A stretch of DNA of 64,000 nt from Tragulus kanchil. Its lineage: Eukaryota; Chordata; Mammalia; Artiodactyla; Tragulidae. Below are positions 1-12,900 of this stretch, in pieces. The notes below the pieces were generated by a model. It worked only from the letters and a program-made list of their open reading frames with translations. It was not told the DNA's origin and made no database searches. Position 1 is the first letter of the stretch. Each line of letters begins with the position of its first letter. The DNA lies in contig JAIOJX010000030.1 in assembly GCA_022376925.1 (NCBI GenBank), positions 168,635,298 to 168,699,297 on the forward strand, read 5' to 3'. The translations under genes were made by a program, and so were the position numbers.

Positions 1-27
1 ACCCGCTGGGCCACCAGGGGAAGCCCT
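1..27 (-). mobile_element. Young CHR-like SINE, 5' head only (cut by window edge)
   Basis: ccaccaggggaagccc is the reverse complement of the tRNA-derived SINE head. The remainder lies outside the window. Confidence 0.8.
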
Positions 28-313
28 CAGTGTGTTAATATAAGCGTTCTCCTTGGCATGAAGAGTCTGCCACAATGTATACCCTTTGTGCTTATCATTG
101 TAGGTGCCTGGGTGAGTTTCAAGGGTAGATGGGGAAGTTTTGAGACCCATGTATAGCCCTGAGACTTGTAAGATGTGCACATATTCGGCCCTAGGTGCTC
201 TCCACAGTGCCTGTGGTGTCCACAGTGTTTTATGTTGGCTTTTCAGAAAGACTTGTTCATTAAAAAGGTCACGTTTGTAAATATTTAAGTCTCTTAATTC
301 TTCCATATCACAG
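28..313 (+). other. KIF15 intron, no recognised element
   Basis: Ordinary intron sequence leading to the W1 acceptor; nothing recognised. Confidence 0.6.
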
Positions 314-491
314 ATAGAGCACCATCCCAGAGTTGCAAAATATGCTATGGAAAATCATTCCCTCAGGGAGGAGAACAGAAGACTGAGATTGTTAGAGCCT
401 GTGAAAAGAGCCCACAAAATGGATGCCCAGACCATTGCAGTCCTGGAAAAAGCTTTCCTGGAGGTATCTGGCACAGAGAAAAATGACAAAA
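314..491 (+). CDS. KIF15: KIF15 coding exon W1 (first in window)
   Basis: Starts after a CAG acceptor and ends at a GTAAGA donor. Encodes IEHHPRVAKYAMEN through SGTEKNDK, leaving one base to carry over. ENHSLREENRRLRLLEP is a typical KIF15 stalk segment. The following intron (492-3047) holds duplicated single-copy sequence. Confidence 0.93.
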
Positions 492-3400
492 GTAAGACGT
501 AATTATTGTAAACATGCCTTCTGGGGGCAGGGAGATTATTTATTAGGGCATTGATATTGCCTTGCATTGAGGGTTTTCACTTTACCCTGTAGACCTGGTG
601 CAAATTTCCTATATATATACTTATTCTGCATGAAGGCTAATAGATACCCATGAGCAAGGGTATATCTCTGTCTTACTGATAAAAGATTGATTCAGATTAT
701 TGTTGATACTTTACATTTTTATTAAACAGAATTCTCCTGTCTTAAGTATTTCAAATGAAAATTACTTAACTAATGACAACCTGAATGGATGTAGAGTTGA
801 AATGTTTATCTCCCTGATGAACAACTGGTATAAGAGATGTCAGTGATCACACTGATGGTCCAGCCGACACAGTATTTGATCCTGATGTTGTGGTTGCAGG
901 TTATGCTTGTCTGTTCTGCTAGTTATCCATTTGTTCTGTAAATTTACTGTTATTCTTTGAAAAGTGGTTTAGTTAGTACTGATCTTACTTATAGGCTTGG
1001 CAGCTACTGGTGTTAATGCTATGGGATTTGGTAACAAAGGCTGTGTTTCCTCCATTCTTACAGCGAGTATTTTTGTGGTTTTTTATCACACTGTGCTTCA
1101 GCCTTTGTTTCTTTTTAGGTTGAAATTGAGATAGTTCTAATCTTTTTATATTGCAGTGATAAACAAAAAAAAATGTTTTTAAAATTTCCTTTTCCAAGCC
1201 TTCTTCCATTCTGTTATGAATTAACAAAAGAATAAAATTCTCAAAACATGGCTTGTAGAAAGACCATGATATTAGATGCAAAGTTAAAAATCAGGTTTTC
1301 TGTATTATTTTAACAGTTTTTTCCTATAGTGCTGTTTTTGTTGGCCATTTTGGCCTCAACAGCACCTTAACATACTACCTTCCAAAGATACTAATGGTAA
1401 TTTCTGGACCTCACCATCTTCTAAACATCATTCTCTGAATAATTTTTACATCCTGAAACTCAGTAGCACTCTCTTCGGCAAATTTAGTCATGTCAGCAAT
1501 TCCTAAAAATTAATATTTTCTCCCTGGTAGATGATCCCAGGTTCTTTGAGCAGGTTGCTTTTACTGTTTGTCTCCTTTGCTAAAAATTCACTGACTGTTG
1601 ATTCTAATTCGTGCAAGATTCAACTGGTGATGCTTCTGCATCAGTGTGGGTGTAATCCTTCAGTCATTATTTGTTTTTTTTCTAATTAATGGAAAAGGTG
1701 TTGCATTAAATATGCATCTTCATCCTGTAGCATCACAGCTTCTTAGAAACAATTTCTTATACTCTTTGACATACTCCATTGTGTCTTATGTTTCCTACTG
1801 AGTTACAAGCTCTTGTATTTTAGGGTCCATTTTCCAATGATTTCTCACTTTTCCTCCTTGTGTTTCAAGATTGCTATTTGACAGAGAACTTAGGAAATAC
1901 ATGTTTATCTCCTGATGAACAACGGGTATACGAGATGTCAGTGATCACACTGATGGTCCAGCCGACACAGTATTTGATCCTGATGTTGTGGTTGCAGGTT
2001 ATGCTTGTCTGTTCTGCTAGTTATCCATTTGTTCTGTAAATTTACTGTTATTCTTTGAAAAGTGGTTTAGTTAGTACTGATCTTACTTATAGGCTTGGCA
2101 GCTACTGGTGTTAATGCTATGGGATTTGGTAACAAAGGCTGTGTTTCCTCCATTCTTACAGCGAGTATTTTTGTGGTTTTTTATCACACTGTGCTTCAGC
2201 CTTTGTTTCTTTTTAGGTTGAAATTGAGATAGTTCTAATCTTTTTATATTGCAGTGATAAACAAAAAAAAATGTTTTTAAAATTTCCTTTTCCAAGCCTT
2301 CTTCCATTCTGTTATGAATTAAAAAAAGAATAAAATTCTCAAAACATGGCTTGTAGAAAGACCATGATATTAGATGCAAAGTTAAAAATCAGGTTTTCTG
2401 TATTATTTTAACAGTTTTTTCCTATAGTGCTGTTTTTGTTGGCCATTTTGGCCTCAACAGCACCTTAACATACTACCTTCCAAAGATACTAATGGTAATT
2501 TCTGGACCTCACCATCTTCTAAACATCATTCTCTGAATAATTTTTACATCCTGAAACTCAGTAGCACTCTCTTCGGCAAATTTAGTCATGTCAGCAATTC
2601 CTAAAAATTAATATTTTCTCCCTGGTAGATGATCCCAGGTTCTTTGAGCAGGTTGCTTTTACTGTTTGTCTCCTTTGCTAAAAATTCACTGACTGTTGAT
2701 TCTAATTCGTGCAAGATTCAACTGGTGATGCTTCTGCATCAGTGTGGGTGTAATCCTTCAGTCATTATTTGTTTTTTTTCTAATTAATGGAAAAGGTGTT
2801 GCATTAAATATGCATCTTCATCCTGTAGCATCACAGCTTCTTAGAAACAATTTCTTATACTCTTTGACATACTCCATTGTGTCTTATGTTTCCTACTGAG
2901 TTACAAGCTCTTGTATTTTAGGGTCCATTTTCCAATGATTTCTCACTTTTCCTCCTTGTGTTTCAAGATTGCTATTTGACAGAGAACTTAGGAAATACAT
3001 CTTGTTATGTTTGTCTTTCAAAGACCAGGTGGTTTCCTTATTACCAGGTCAGCATGAATTCTCTCCTAAAGGTCTGAAAGAGCCATGTTCATTAGCATAC
3101 ACTGAGAAGTTAAAAGCACAACTCCTGCAAGTTCAGACAGAGCTCAACAATTCAAAGCAAGAATATGAAGAATTCAAGGAACTAAGCAGGTAAAAGTATA
3201 AATACACATTCATACTTATGATTTCAGCATCCTTTAGTGTTGGTTTGTTCTAGTATTGAGCATTGTTAGCATTTTAGTTGAGCAGATAACTTGTTTTGAC
3301 ATGAAGGTAAAGGGCTTACATCTAGCTGTTTTCTCTTCACTCTTTTTTTTTTTTTAATTATTTCTTTATTTTAATGTTTTTACAGAGTTTTGTTGTTCAC

Positions 3401-4156
3401 AGACATGCACATTCCCAGATCAGTTATATGCATATCCCTGGTCCCCTCCCCACTCCCAGGCCCCCCCATCCCACCCCTCCAGGCTGTCGTACCAAGCTGT
3501 TATAAGTACTCCTATTCCCTTAGCTCAATGACAGTAGCTATCTTTTTCACACATGATAGTATAGGTGTCCACATTACTCCCTCTATGCCTCCCACCCACT
3601 GTTCATTCCCCACAATGTCCATATGTCTATTCTCTATCTGTTTTTCCTTGGGTTAACTGCATGTGTTATCATTGTCCTTTTACTAGATTCCATATATATG
3701 TGTTAGTATACTGTACTTGTCTTTCTCTTTTTGACTGACTTCACTTTTTATGATAGGTTCTAGCTCCAACCACCTCATTAGGACTGATTCTTCTGCATTT
3801 CTTTTAATAGCTGAGTAGTATTCCATCATATATATGTACCAGAGCTTCTTTATCCATTCATTCGTCGATGGACATCTAGGTTGCTTCCATGTTCTAGCTA
3901 TTGTATAGAGAGCTGCAATGGACATTGGGGTACAGGTGCTTCTTTCAGTTTTGATTTCATCAGGGTATAAGCCTAATAGTGGGATCTCTTCACTCATTTT
4001 TTAAAAACTGAGGTACAGTTGACCTGAACTCCTTTTTTTTCCTCTCATGATAATTTATTTTACTTCTATATATTTTAAATATAATGAAAAGAAATTTAAC
4101 CGTTTTATTTTCCAAACTCTTGAGGTATCAACCCTTAAAAGATAGGGGCTTTGTAA

Positions 4157-4187
<31 letters not shown>

Positions 4188-6482
4188 GGTTTACTGAATA
4201 GTTAACAATGTTTACATCTTCAATGTTAATTCCACTTAATTTTAGAGGATGGAAATGCACAGAACAAGGAGTTGTTGGAAACGTCTTCAAATGGGAACCA
4301 CAGCAGATGGAGTGTGGTGATAGACACCCACCCCAACATACATGCTGTTGGTGCTGGTTTAGTCACTTAGTCATGTTCGACCTTGTGACTCCATGGACTG
4401 TGGCCTGCCAGGCTCTTCTGTCCAAGGGATTCTCTAGGCAAGAATACTGGAGTGGGTTGCTGTTCCCTTCTCCATGACCTAAATTTCTAATTGTTAATAA
4501 TATGTTCAGTAAGTGAGACGATACAAATCTTTTAAGGGATATACCTATTGAGATGAATATCTGTTAAACTTATAAATTCTTTACCTGGCCCACCAAATTT
4601 AAATCATTGCTCTTGGGCTTTCCTGGTGGTCCAATGGGTAAAGAGTCAGACTTGCAGTGCAAGGGGCACTGGTTTGATCCCTGGCCCAGGAAGATCCTAC
4701 GTGCCATGAAGGGGCTGGGCCAGTGTGTCCAGTTAGGAGCCAGCGCTCTGGAACGCATGTGCCCAGAGACAGTGCTCTGCAACAAGAGAGGTCAATGCAA
4801 TGGGAGGCCCACACAGGCCAAAGAATAAAGATGGACGGAAAAAAAAAAAAAGAGGCCAAAATTTAAAAAAAAAATCATTGCTCTTATGAATTACATCAAG
4901 ATTTTTATAAATTACAGGTATGTTAACATTCTAAGTTAGTATGCTATGTATAAGAAAACAAAGATAAACCATATTCATATTATAATTAAGATTGTTTATG
5001 TTAGTGTCTCAGTCATGTCTCTCTTTGCGACCCCATAGACTGTAGCCCACCAAGCTTCTCTGTCCATGGGATTCTCCAGGCAGGAATACTGGAGTGGGTT
5101 GTCATTTCCTTCTCCAGGGGATCTTCCTGACCCAGGGATGGAACTCGTGTCTCCTGCTTTATAGGCAGATCCTTTACCGTCAGAGCCACCAAGGAAGGTT
5201 AATCCTATTCTAAGAATGTTTGTTTAAAAAAATAGCTATATCATGTGCAATAATTGAGAATTATTTGGGTTTTTGAATTGGAGTGCTACCATTTGCTTGT
5301 TAATACCTTACACAATCATCAATTTCTGAACTGTACTTTACCCAGTTGGAAAAGGAGTTATATACTGTTCTATGTCTCTGATGCTTTTTTAAAACTTTTA
5401 TTTTTATTTACTTATTTATTTTTTCAAACATCTTTATTCTTTGGTGTGTGTGGACTTCCCATTGCAGTGGCCTCTCTCCTTGCAGAGCACTGGCTCTTGG
5501 CGCATGTGCTCCAGAGCGCTGACTTGTAATTGGATATACCGGCCCAGCCGCTTTGCGGCACATGGGATTTTCCCAGGCCAAGGATTGAACTGGTGCCCCT
5601 TGCACTGCAAGGCAGACTCTACCTACTGGACCACCAGGGAAGCCCTGCAATGTCTCTCATTTAAAGAGATAATTATAAAGTTATATGAGAGTATAAACTA
5701 AAGTACTCTACAAATGTGTGGCATTACTTATTACCTCAAATACTCCATTTTATAATATCTATTAAATACTCTATTTTATAATATCTATTAGAAAAAGGCA
5801 GGTGGAATTGGAATCAGAGCTACAGTCTTTGCAAAAAGCGAACCTTAATCTTGAAGACCTTTTAGAAGCAACAAAAGCCTGCAAGCGGCAAGAAGTATCT
5901 CAACTGAATAAAATTCATGTTGAAACACTGAAGGTAGGTAATCTGAAGCAGTACCTCAACCTTAAATCAGTGGTGCCTCATTTTGGTTTTTATTTTTTTT
6001 AAATATCCATTTAGGCCATTGGATTTGCTCTGCGATGGCCCACACTCTGTCTGTGGAGTATGTTAGCGTTAAGGAGACTTCCTTCCCTAGCCCTGGCCCT
6101 GGAATTGTCTGGCATTGTCTGACAGTCTGATGGGTGAAAATGGTTTTAATTCTTTACTTCATTTCTAGTGAGGTCAAACATCTTTCCCTGTGTTCATTGT
6201 CCATTTGTATGAACATAGGATAAAATGTTTGACCTATGTAAAAGGGCCCTTTGTCCTACTAGTTATTTATCTTTTTCTTTTTAGGAGTGTTATTTTTCTC
6301 TTGTTTGTTTGTTTAATTGGTTTTTGGTTGTGTCACATGGCTTGCAGAATCTTAGTTCCCAACCAGGGAACCAGGGATTAAACTCAGACCACTTCACGGA
6401 AATCTCACTGCAGTGAGTCTTTTTTTTTTTTTTAAAATATGGAACACCTCACGAATTTGCGTATCATCCTTGCACAGGGGCC

Positions 6483-6513
<31 letters not shown>

Positions 6514-6900
6514 GGTATATGTGCTGCCGAGGCGAGCACTGCAGTGAGTCTTAACAACTGGATTGCCAGAGAATTCTCTATAGGAATTTTTTATGTGTTA
6601 ATCTCTTGTTACCTATACTGTCAGTATGGTCTATTACCATCTTCCTTATCTTTCATCTTTATATGTGTTAAGGGCAGTGAAGTACCAAGTTCTATTCACT
6701 GGACTGTCAGAGAATTCCTTCTTTGTGACTTTTTTTTTTCCTTTGTGACTTTTTAAAAATACATTTTCAAAGGCATAAACAATCTTAAGAGCATCAGTGT
6801 GTGTGTGTGTGTGTATAAATATATACTTTCTTTTACTACTTTTATAACTTTGTTTTTTACATTGAGATCCTTAGTACATATGCTTTTTTTTCTTTAAGAG

Positions 6901-6935
<35 letters not shown>

Positions 6936-9900
6936 GCCTCTAAATCATCATTTATTTTCATCCATCTTTATTCTTTGGCCTGTGTGGGCCTCCCATTGCA
7001 TTGACCTCTCTTGTTACAGAGCACTGTCTCTGGGCACATGCGCTCCAGAGTGCTGACTCCTAATTGGACACACTGGCCCAGCCGCTCTGTGGCACATAGG
7101 ATCTTCCTGGGCCAGGGATCAAACCAGTGCCCCTTGCACTGCAAGTCTGACTCTTTACCCATTGGACCACCAGGAAAGCCCAAGAGCAATGATTTAAATT
7201 TGGTGGGCCAGGTAAAGAATTTATAAATAAGTTTAACAGATATTCATCTCAATAGGTATATCCCTTAAAAGATTTGTATTGTCTTACTTACTAAACATAT
7301 TATTAAAGATTAGAAATTTATTTATTTTTTATTTTTATGTTTCTGCCCATATTGCACTGGAAGCGTGGAGTCTAACCACTAGACCACTGGGGAAGTCCCG
7401 GCTATTTTATTTTTAAGTGGCATGACCTAGCATTTAGCTTTTTAAAAATTGATCTTACTTTTCTCACTAATTTGAACTTTCTGCATATAAATTGTTCTAT
7501 TTCTGGAGTTTGTATTTTCTTCCAGTGTTCTGACTGTTCGCATGTTAATGATGCATTATTATAATGACCATACTGTTATATTTTTATATTGACCAGGGAA
7601 CTCTCTCTAATTTATCTTTTTAATAGTCACTTCTTGCACTTTTTCTTTTTTGTATAAAGTTTTGAGTTAGCTTATCAAGTTTCATTTTCAAAAATCTTCC
7701 TACAAGGGCTTCCCTGGTGGTCCAGTGGGTCAGGACACCGCCTTGTAGTGCAAGGGGCCCCGGTTCGATCCCTGGCCTGGGAATATCCCACGTGCCGCGG
7801 AGCAGCTGGACCCATGTGTCCAACTACCGAGCCGGAGCTCTGGAGCGCATGCGCCCAGAGCCGGTGCTCTGCCACAACAGAGGCCACTGCAATGGGAGGC
7901 CCACACGGGCCAAAGAACAAAGATGGATGAAACTAGACAAACGAAAGACCAGTGGAAGTGGCCCGCCCACCCCCCTCCCTCCCCACTCCCGCCAAAATAA
8001 ATAAATAAATAAATGTTTAAAAAAAAAATCTTCCTACAATTTTGCTTGAGACTACTTTGAATTGATGGATTTGTTTTCACATGGGGCTTTTTATGCTGCC
8101 TGTCAGGTATCCTTTTTCTCTTGATGAATAGAATTGTAATTTTATCCTCTCTGTTCACAGTTTTACTAAATTAGCTTTTTTTTTCATGTGTACTCATGTT
8201 GTTTCCCTAATAATTTTTTTTTCCCCTAATAATTTTTGCTGCAGATCATAACGACACCAACCAAGGCTTATCAACTTCGGTCTCTATCACTACCAAGGTT
8301 CAGCCCTGAACCAGAGAGCTTTGACTCTGTGCAAACTCAGAATTCTAACAACTTGGATAATGATATCTTAAATGAGCCAATGCCACCTGAGATGAATGAA
8401 CAAGCTTTTGAAGCCATTTCTGAAGAGCTTAGAATGGTACAGGTAATGTTTAGTTTTAGAAAGAAATAGGCAATCACGGCAATAAATTTTGTTTGCCATT
8501 TTATTTACTTTCATGATCATTTAAGTGGCATGACCTAGCATTTAGCTTTTTAAAAATTGATCTTACTTTTCTCACTAATTTGAACTTTCTGCATATAAAT
8601 TGTTCTATTTCTGGAGTTTGTATTTTCTTCCAGTGTTCTGACTGTTCGCATGTTAATGATGCATTATTATAATGACCATACTGTTATATTTTTATATTGA
8701 CCAGGGAACTCTCTCTAATTTATCTTTTTAATAGTCACTTCTTGCACTTTTTCTTTTTTGTATAAAGTTTTGAGTTAGCTTATCAAGTTTCATTTTCAAA
8801 AATCTTCCTACAAGGGCTTCCCTGGTGGTCCAGTGGGTCAGGACACCGCCTTGTAGTGCAAGGGGCCCCGGTTCGATCCCTGGCCTGGGAATATCCCACG
8901 TGCCGCGGAGCAGCTGGACCCATGTGTCCAACTACCGAGCCGGAGCTCTGGAGCGCATGCGCCCAGAGCCGGTGCTCTGCCACAACAGAGGCCACTGCAA
9001 TGGGAGGCCCACACGGGCCAAAGAACAAAGATGGATGAAACTAGACAAACGAAAGACCAGTGGAAGTGGCCCGCCCACCCCCCCCCCCCCCACCCGCCAA
9101 AATAAATAAATAAATAAATGTTTAAAAAAAAAATCTTCCTACAATTTTGCTTGAGACTACTTTGAATTGATGGATTTGTTTTCACATGGGGCTTTTTATG
9201 CTGCCTGTCAGGTATCCTTTTTCTCTTGATGAATAGAATTGTAATTTTATCCTCTCTGTTCACAGTTTTACTAAATTAGCTTTTTTTTTCATGTGTACTC
9301 ATGTTGTTTCCCTAATAATTTTTTTTTCCCCTAATAATTTTTGCTGCAGATCATAACGACACCAACCAAGGCTTATCAACTTCGGTCTCTATCACTACCA
9401 AGGTTCAGCCCTGAACCAGAGAGCTTTGACTCTGTGCAAACTCAGAATTCTAACAACTTGGATAATGATATCTTAAATGAGCCAATGCCACCTGAGATGA
9501 ATGAACAAGCTTTTGAAGCCATTTCTGAAGAGCTTAGAATGGTACAGGTAATGTTTAGTTTTAGAAAGAAATAGGCAATCACGGCAATAAATTTTGTTTG
9601 CCATTTTAACTCTTGGCAGTTTTCAGTATTTAAACCTGTTGAGTATTAAAATCATATCTTCTGAACGATGAGTATGTAAGATCCAAGGGTTACTCAACCT
9701 GCTCTTATTTTCTTAAAATCCACTTTGCAGTATTTAGCAATTCATTTTACATTCACCTTGGGATTTGGTTGTCTTGTGTCAAAAAAGACCAGTTTGTCTC
9801 TGGCTTCTAGTTCCCATCTGGTTTACATGACACACTGTTCTATCTGCTAAAGAAGATTAAATAGTTTAAAAGAATCTTGTGATAATTTTCAAATTTTAGA

Positions 9901-12900
9901 TAGCTTTCAGTATATTTGAAGTAACTTGTGAAGTTTGATTACCTCAGAATTTAGTGGTTGGGTTTTTTTTGGAAAATTTTTTCTACTGTCTAGTAGAAGT
10001 CTCCAAATGACTCTGATTTAATCTTAGATTTTAGCACTTCTTTGCATTTCAAATTATCCACTTTGACGGGCCTCAAGTGTAATTCTGAAACACAAGAAAT
10101 CATCAGTGTAATCTTTTCCAGTTGCTTTCTGGCTCCATACTGACTTTTGATACCTTTGTCCATATGAGGTTTTGTTTTTTCTTTTTCTTTTTTTCTTTTT
10201 TTGGGGAAGGGGCATGGGGCGGGTTGGGGAGGGAGGGGGATGGGAGGGCCACTTCTATTGGTCCTTCATTTCTCTATTTTCATCCGTCTTTGTTCTTTGG
10301 CCCGTGTGGGCCTCTCATAGCAGTGGCCTCTGTTGTCGCAGAGCACCGGCTCTGGGCGCATGCTCTCCAGAGCTCCGGCTCGGTAATTGGACACATAGGT
10401 CCAGCGGCTCCGCGGCACGTGGGATCTTCCCAGGCCAGGGATCGAACTGGCGCCCCTTGCACTACAAGGCGGTGTCCTTACCCACTGGACCACCAGGGAA
10501 GCCCTGTTTTTTATTTTTTTAATGCGGAAGAAATGGTAGAATGTTTGAAATGTTCCTTAAAAGGATTATTGACTCCTGAAGTTACTGTGTTACAGGAACA
10601 AATGAGTGCCCTTCGAGTCAAGTTGGATGAAGAAGAGCATAAAAATCTAAAGCTTCAGCAGCAGATTGACAAACTGGAACATCATTCCACTCAAATGCAG
10701 GAGGTGAGCTCACAAGCATGGCCTCAGAAAATGTATGAAGCAGATCCCCAGTGTAAGGACATCCCAGGAAGGAAATCTTTAGGAAGCTTCAGTCAATCTA
10801 TTTGAGTTGTATTCTCTACTTAGGTACTTCAGCTACTTCTCTGATAAAGAGACACACACCTCTTGTCCAATTTTAAAACTGGGTCTTCAAAATAGAAACA
10901 AAGTAACTTTTTAGAGAGTGTTTTAGCCAGGATTTCTTTTGCAGTAAATTTCTTTCCTAAAGCTTTTCTCATCAGAAAGAACTGATTGGACCAAACAGCA
11001 GCAGGAGCATCTCTCTCAGTTGAATGCCCTTGAAAAGCAGCTTCAAGACACTCAGACCGGGAATGACTGTGAGTCTGAACACTGGAGGCTTCCTAATCTA
11101 AATACGGTAGCTCAGTAACTTTTTACTGATATGGATCATTGTTGTCCCTGGTGTTTGGTTGGTTGGTCCTGTTTGTTTTGAATTAGACCAGACAAGTAAT
11201 AATAATATATTATAAGGGTAATTTTCTCTAAGACTGCTCTCAAACAAATGATACAAACATTTGCCTAAAGTTTTAATAGCACTTTGAAAATGAAGTGTGT
11301 TAAATGCATATGATGAATATTTTAGTAGTGATAAAAAAGCATAAATAATTTATTTGTATATATTCATAGATGTGGGAATGTCATTTAATTCCCAATGTTT
11401 TTTTTCCAGTTTATTTCTCTTTTCATCAAAGTATAAGCAATGGTTATAATAAAGCTAAGACAAAAAAGAGAGCCATTCTCTTCTCTTTTATTTGATCTAT
11501 TACAAGTTACCTAATTTTAATTCCAGTTAGAGTTTCTTTAGAAGGCCAGAGTGGTTAACCTATGTTGGAAAGTTCTGGTACATCTCCAGAGAGTTTTCAA
11601 TAAATATGACTAGGTCTGTTAAAATATGTTAAATCTCTTGGGTTTTTTCTTATATTAAGAGTTTTGATATACATTCTATAGGAGAAATGTAGAAAAAATC
11701 AATTGACCTACATGTGAGGGACAGATATTAATTTTTATGGGGGCAGGAATATACCAAAATATGGGCTTTCCTGGGGGTTCAGTGGTAGAGTCCGCCTATC
11801 AGTGCAAGAGATGCAGGTTTGATGCCTGGCTTGGGAAGATCCCCTGGAGGAGGAAATGGCAACCCCCTCCAGTATTCTTGCTTGGGAAATCCCATGGACA
11901 GAGGAGCCCAGTGGGGCTACAGTCCGTGAGGTTACAAAAGAATTGAACAGGACTTTGCAACTAAAACAGCAACACACCTAAATCCATGAGTAAGGAAGAG
12001 GAACAAAATAGAAATCTCAGTGTTTTGGATATCTTCCACTTAGTAGTTCAACATTTTTACTCTTAAAATGGTTTCTTCAGCTTATTTTTCCTGATAGTGT
12101 GAAGGGCACCTATCAAATTTATTTTCCTAATTTGTAAAAAATACATGTAAAAAAAGCCTGTTAAGATTTATTTTGTGTTTCTTTGTTTTAGATTTGGAAA
12201 GTGAGGTACAAGACCTGCGAGTAGTTCTTCACTCTGCAGACAAGGAGCTCTCTTCCTTGAAACTAGAGTATAGTTTATTCAGAGAGAGTCAGGAGAAAGA
12301 ACTCAACAGCCTTTCTGAAAGGCACATGCAGGTCCAGCTTCAACTGGATAATGTCAGGTAGAGTTATTCTGTTCTGTCTTCAAGTTGCCTGGTTGGCCTG
12401 TTACTTAGGACTACTTGAAACTCAAGTGCTGTAAATGTAATTCAAACTAGTTTAAAAAAACTCAAAGGTAATTGAATGGGATTTACCTGGGCGTCCAGTG
12501 GGTGGGACTCCGTGCTTTCACTGCCAAGAGCCCTGGTTTGATGCCTGGTCAGGGAACTAAGACCCACCAAGCTGCTCCATGTGGACAGAGGGGAAATAAA
12601 AAGACGGTTTATTGACTCATAATACTCGGAAGCCCCAGAGGTGATTTTGGTTTCGGGCGCAAACTAGATTGAGTCTCAGACAACAGTCAGTGTATACTCC
12701 TCTTCTCTCCCCATGGCCCCCGACCAACTTCTCTTCCTCTCTGCCTCCATTCTTCACTGCTCAGCTTCCCTCTGTGTATGGCCCTCATTCTCTTCTCCTG
12801 TTGAGAGCCTTCCTCTTTTTGACAGGAAACAGAAACCTCCATCTTCTGTTTCTTGGTATAACAATCCCTGCAAAGAAATAGTCTCCTAATTGCCATGTGT

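Larger units (their letters stand above)
4480..7320. repeat. Inverted repeat (arms 4480-4837 and 6959-7320) around exon W3
   Basis: The right arm is the reverse complement of the left arm over about 360 bp. It includes not only a SINE but about 135 bp of non-SINE flank (ctggcccaccaaatttaaat and the sequence before it). The arms look about 93-95% alike by eye. The left arm SINE has target-site duplications on both sides; the right arm lacks the second one and has a different SINE tail. Confidence 0.85.
7413..9608 (+). repeat. KIF15: Tandem duplication D2 (period about 1108), contains KIF15 exon W4
   Basis: Copy A about 7413-8508 and copy B 8521-9608, with about 12 bp of unrelated filler between. 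Each copy includes a complete young SINE and exon W4. Differences are mainly in the C-rich SINE tail (8 to 10 bp). Confidence 0.95.

Noticed and set aside
985..2379. Two near-identical 98-codon minus-strand open frames
   Set aside because: They are one intronic sequence counted twice by duplication D1. There is no known similarity, and they lie antisense within a KIF15 intron.
4158..4182. CRISPR-like regularly spaced repeats
   Set aside because: Only simple microsatellites and SINEs are present; there are no short spaced direct repeats.
6434..6539. A functional U6 snRNA gene
   Set aside because: It has an A-tail, target-site duplications and several substitutions, and no visible pol III upstream elements.
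7730..8158. Open frames of 60-236 codons with repeated peptides such as PPIAVASVVAEHRLWAHALQ and WASHCSGLCC
   Set aside because: They are translations of the young SINE in different frames, recurring wherever the SINE occurs; no independent gene is indicated.
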